A program made the translations under genes and the position numbers. The notes under the pieces were generated by a model that was not told the DNA's origin, ran no database searches, and worked only from the letters and a program-made list of their open reading frames with translations. From contig JAURFC010000001.1 in the NCBI GenBank assembly GCA_030834445.1, forward strand, positions 86,544-150,543: a stretch of 64,000 nt of DNA. The letters run 5' to 3'. Of this stretch, positions 61,821 to 64,000 are shown one piece after another. The stretch comes from Bacillota bacterium. GTDB taxonomy: Bacteria; Bacillota_I; Bacilli_A; RFN20; CAG-826. Each line of letters opens with the position of its first letter. Positions within the stretch are counted from its first letter, which is position 1.

Positions 61821-63364
61821 GCAAGAAAGCGGTCGGCTACGAACTGAACGATGCGACGTTGTAGGTAGTTATTTAAACGCATTCGGCCTTCTAAAATAAC
61901 CTCCGTTTCATCAATAAAATCAGCACGAGTTAATTTGAATGAAAAAACGGAAGAATAAGGCGTTAATGACGTGGATAAATAAAAAGGTGGTTTTTTAGAA
62001 AACGTTAATTTATTCACGGGAACATGATGAATTTGTAAAAGCGGTTCTTCCGAACCCGGTCCGAAAGGTTTTAAGGCTTGAAACATTTGTAAATTTTCAA
62101 AGGTAAGATCACGCGTGGAAATCACCAATGTCTTTTTAGGGGGAGGATTTTGATTTATCGGACACATTTTCAAATACGATTTGAGCGCTTGAAAATCATC
62201 TTGATGCACGGTAACACCACACGCTTGGGCGTGTCCACCAAAGGCGATAAGCGGTCCTTGATACGCTTGCAGCCATTGACGAATATCAATACCATCGATG
62301 GAGCGAAGGGAGCCGACGAGATGATCCGGATGTTTTTCATCTTGGGCAAAAATTCCAACAATCGGACGTGAAGGCATTACAAGTTTGGAGGCAATCAATC
62401 CGGTAAGACCTGAGACTTCTTCAATTTTTTCTATGAGATAGTGTTGGGTATCTTTTTCCCAAGCTTTAACCGCATCATCCGATCGACGTTTTCGTAATTG
62501 ATTAATTTCGTTAAAGCGTATCGCAGTTTCTTGAACCCATGAACGATCTTTTGAAACAAGGTAAGGAACGACTGTTTGAATCGTGTCATCTTTCATGATG
62601 CGGCCAATCGCATTAAAAATGGGGCCAATCATCATCGAAAGCGAATTTTCATCCAATGGGAATTGTTGGATAAAAGGCTGAAGTGAGAGAGGAATGTATG
62701 AATTGATCGCCTCAATGCCTAACTGAACGAGGGCGCGGTTATCCTTGATTAACGGCATCGAATCCGTCATCGTCGCAATCGCCGCATAAATAAGATGAGT
62801 CGGTAAGAGTGATTGATGCATATGCATTGAAAAACTGAGCGCTAGCGAACCCGAACATCGGGCTAACGGATGCGGATGATCTTTTTCAGGATGAATAAGC
62901 GCCTTCATCGGTGGTAACGTTTCCGGGCAGCCATGATGGTCCATGACGAGCACATCGATGCCGACGTTTTTAGCATAGGTCAATGCTTCATGCTGGGATA
63001 CCCCATTATCGATACAAATGACGAGGGCATACCCTTCATGGTGAGCGCGTTGCATTTGTGTCAAGGTTATACCATAGCCATCCTGATAACGTTGGGGTAA
63101 ATAAACATCGACCTTCGCGTTCAGTGTCGTCAAGGTTTCGTATAAGATCGCGCTAGAAAACATCCCATCGGCGTCATAATCGCCATAAATTAACATGCGA
63201 TGACCTGCGGCAAGATGGGTCGATATCGTTGTTAAAAACGTGGCATGTTCAGGATAGGAAGTAAAAGCAACAAGCTGGTGGCTTGTTGCAGGTTGAATAA
63301 AGGATTGATACGTGTCTTTTGACCATTCATAATAGGCAAGCAAACGTTCTAAAAACGACGACAT
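61814..63364 (-). CDS. recJ: Single-stranded-DNA-specific exonuclease
   Basis: YGDYDADGMFSSAILYETL, DNGVSQHEAL, DHHGCPETLP, GGHAQACGVTV; start placed at 63364. Confidence 0.93.
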   Translation of the reverse strand: MSSFLERLLAYYEWSKDTYQSFIQPATSHQLVAFTSYPEHATFLTTISTHLAAGHRMLIYGDYDADGMFSSAILYETLTTLNAKVDVYLPQRYQDGYGITLTQMQRAHHEGYALVICIDNGVSQHEALTYAKNVGIDVLVMDHHGCPETLPPMKALIHPEKDHPHPLARCSGSLALSFSMHMHQSLLPTHLIYAAIATMTDSMPLIKDNRALVQLGIEAINSYIPLSLQPFIQQFPLDENSLSMMIGPIFNAIGRIMKDDTIQTVVPYLVSKDRSWVQETAIRFNEINQLRKRRSDDAVKAWEKDTQHYLIEKIEEVSGLTGLIASKLVMPSRPIVGIFAQDEKHPDHLVGSLRSIDGIDIRQWLQAYQGPLIAFGGHAQACGVTVHQDDFQALKSYLKMCPINQNPPPKKTLVISTRDLTFENLQMFQALKPFGPGSEEPLLQIHHVPVNKLTFSKKPPFYLSTSLTPYSSVFSFKLTRADFIDETEVILEGRMRLNNYLQRRIVQFVADRFLAL

Positions 63365-63371
63365 AGTCTCA

Positions 63372-64000
63372 TTAATCGTTAATACCGATATAAGTTGCTT
63401 CTTGAGGTTCTGCTGAACGGGTATTATCGACCATGCGTTTGGCTTCTTTTTTACGCGGACGTAATAACCATACATTAAAACCTTTGAAAAGTCTGTAGAA
63501 AGGTTTGAACGTATTCGGTAATAACGAGGTGACGAGTAAAGCAGCCAGTAAACTTCCTAATAATAATGTGGCTGCTAACCCTTGCAAACTCGCCGGTCCA
63601 ACACCAAAGAAGGAAAGACTCACGTAAAGTAACGACCCTAACGTGATAAAAATAGGTGTTGCCGATAACGAGGTCGCTTTACGAAGCGATAAAATGGCTT
63701 CATCCATCGTTGGGCGACGTCCTTCAAGGACTGCTAAGGCACGTTGCGATTGCGCAAAGATGACTAGTAACGTTAACACGCTCATTAAGGTGATGGGGAG
63801 TAACGCGAGTGTCATCGTCGAGAAAACAGGAATACGTGTTGCCATAAAGAAACCTAAGGTTAACACACTGATCGTTCCACTTAAGGTGACGATAGCAAAC
63901 GCTTTCGCAAACGATTGACGTAAGAGTAAATACACACCCACAAACGCTAAGGCGATGAGCGTACCCAAGGCAATTTCAATGACGGTGGGTTGATTCGTAA
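63372..64000 (-). CDS. secDF: C-terminal part of SecD/SecF-type export protein, truncated by window edge
   Basis: RND-type TM region (FITLGSLLYVSLSFFGVGPASLQGLAATLLLGSLLAALLVTSLLP); frame open to the edge; order secDF-recJ as in Bacilli. Confidence 0.8.
   Translation of the reverse strand, partial: TNQPTVIEIALGTLIALAFVGVYLLLRQSFAKAFAIVTLSGTISVLTLGFFMATRIPVFSTMTLALLPITLMSVLTLLVIFAQSQRALAVLEGRRPTMDEAILSLRKATSLSATPIFITLGSLLYVSLSFFGVGPASLQGLAATLLLGSLLAALLVTSLLPNTFKPFYRLFKGFNVWLLRPRKKEAKRMVDNTRSAEPQEATYIGIND

Overview
The window is a dense 64 kb bacterial chromosomal segment. TGA acts as a stop (e.g. fabH, era, yhbY) and TGG codes Trp, so the genetic code is standard. Gene order is Bacilli-like, and the Mollicutes-related/Bacilli assignment is an inference from gene order. 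Nearly all of it is housekeeping: acc/fab fatty-acid synthesis, gnd-zwf, lepA-hemW-hrcA-grpE-dnaK-dnaJ-rsmE, rpsU-ybeY-cdd-era-recO-glyQS-dnaG-rpoD-trmK-nif3-DEAD helicase-nfo, rpmG-efp, parE-parC, yqeG-yqeH-yhbY-nadD/yqeK-rsfS, deoB-xer-xseB-xseA-nusB-asp23-tkt-aspS-hisS-rel, and recJ-secDF. The most informative signal is non-coding. A 28-bp near-palindrome at 48034-48061 (ACTTCGCATAATGTATATTATGTAAAGT) closely matches XerCD dif sites as I recall them. It lies at the point where gene orientation flips from almost all + to all -, with a Xer-type recombinase gene 1.3 kb away. This marks a probable chromosome dimer-resolution site and replication terminus. Accessory genes inserted in the conserved backbone are: a putative surface lipoprotein with tandem SusE/F-like (carbohydrate-binding) repeats and a cre-like operator in its promoter; a membrane-anchored C39-peptidase-like protein without an ABC ATPase domain; a Fic-fold protein with a destroyed catalytic motif and a C-terminal winged-helix-like region; and a RecB/Cas4-like nuclease-DinG helicase fusion. 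I saw no CRISPR array, rRNA, tRNA, transposon or prophage. No database search or computation was run; family calls are by motif and recall.
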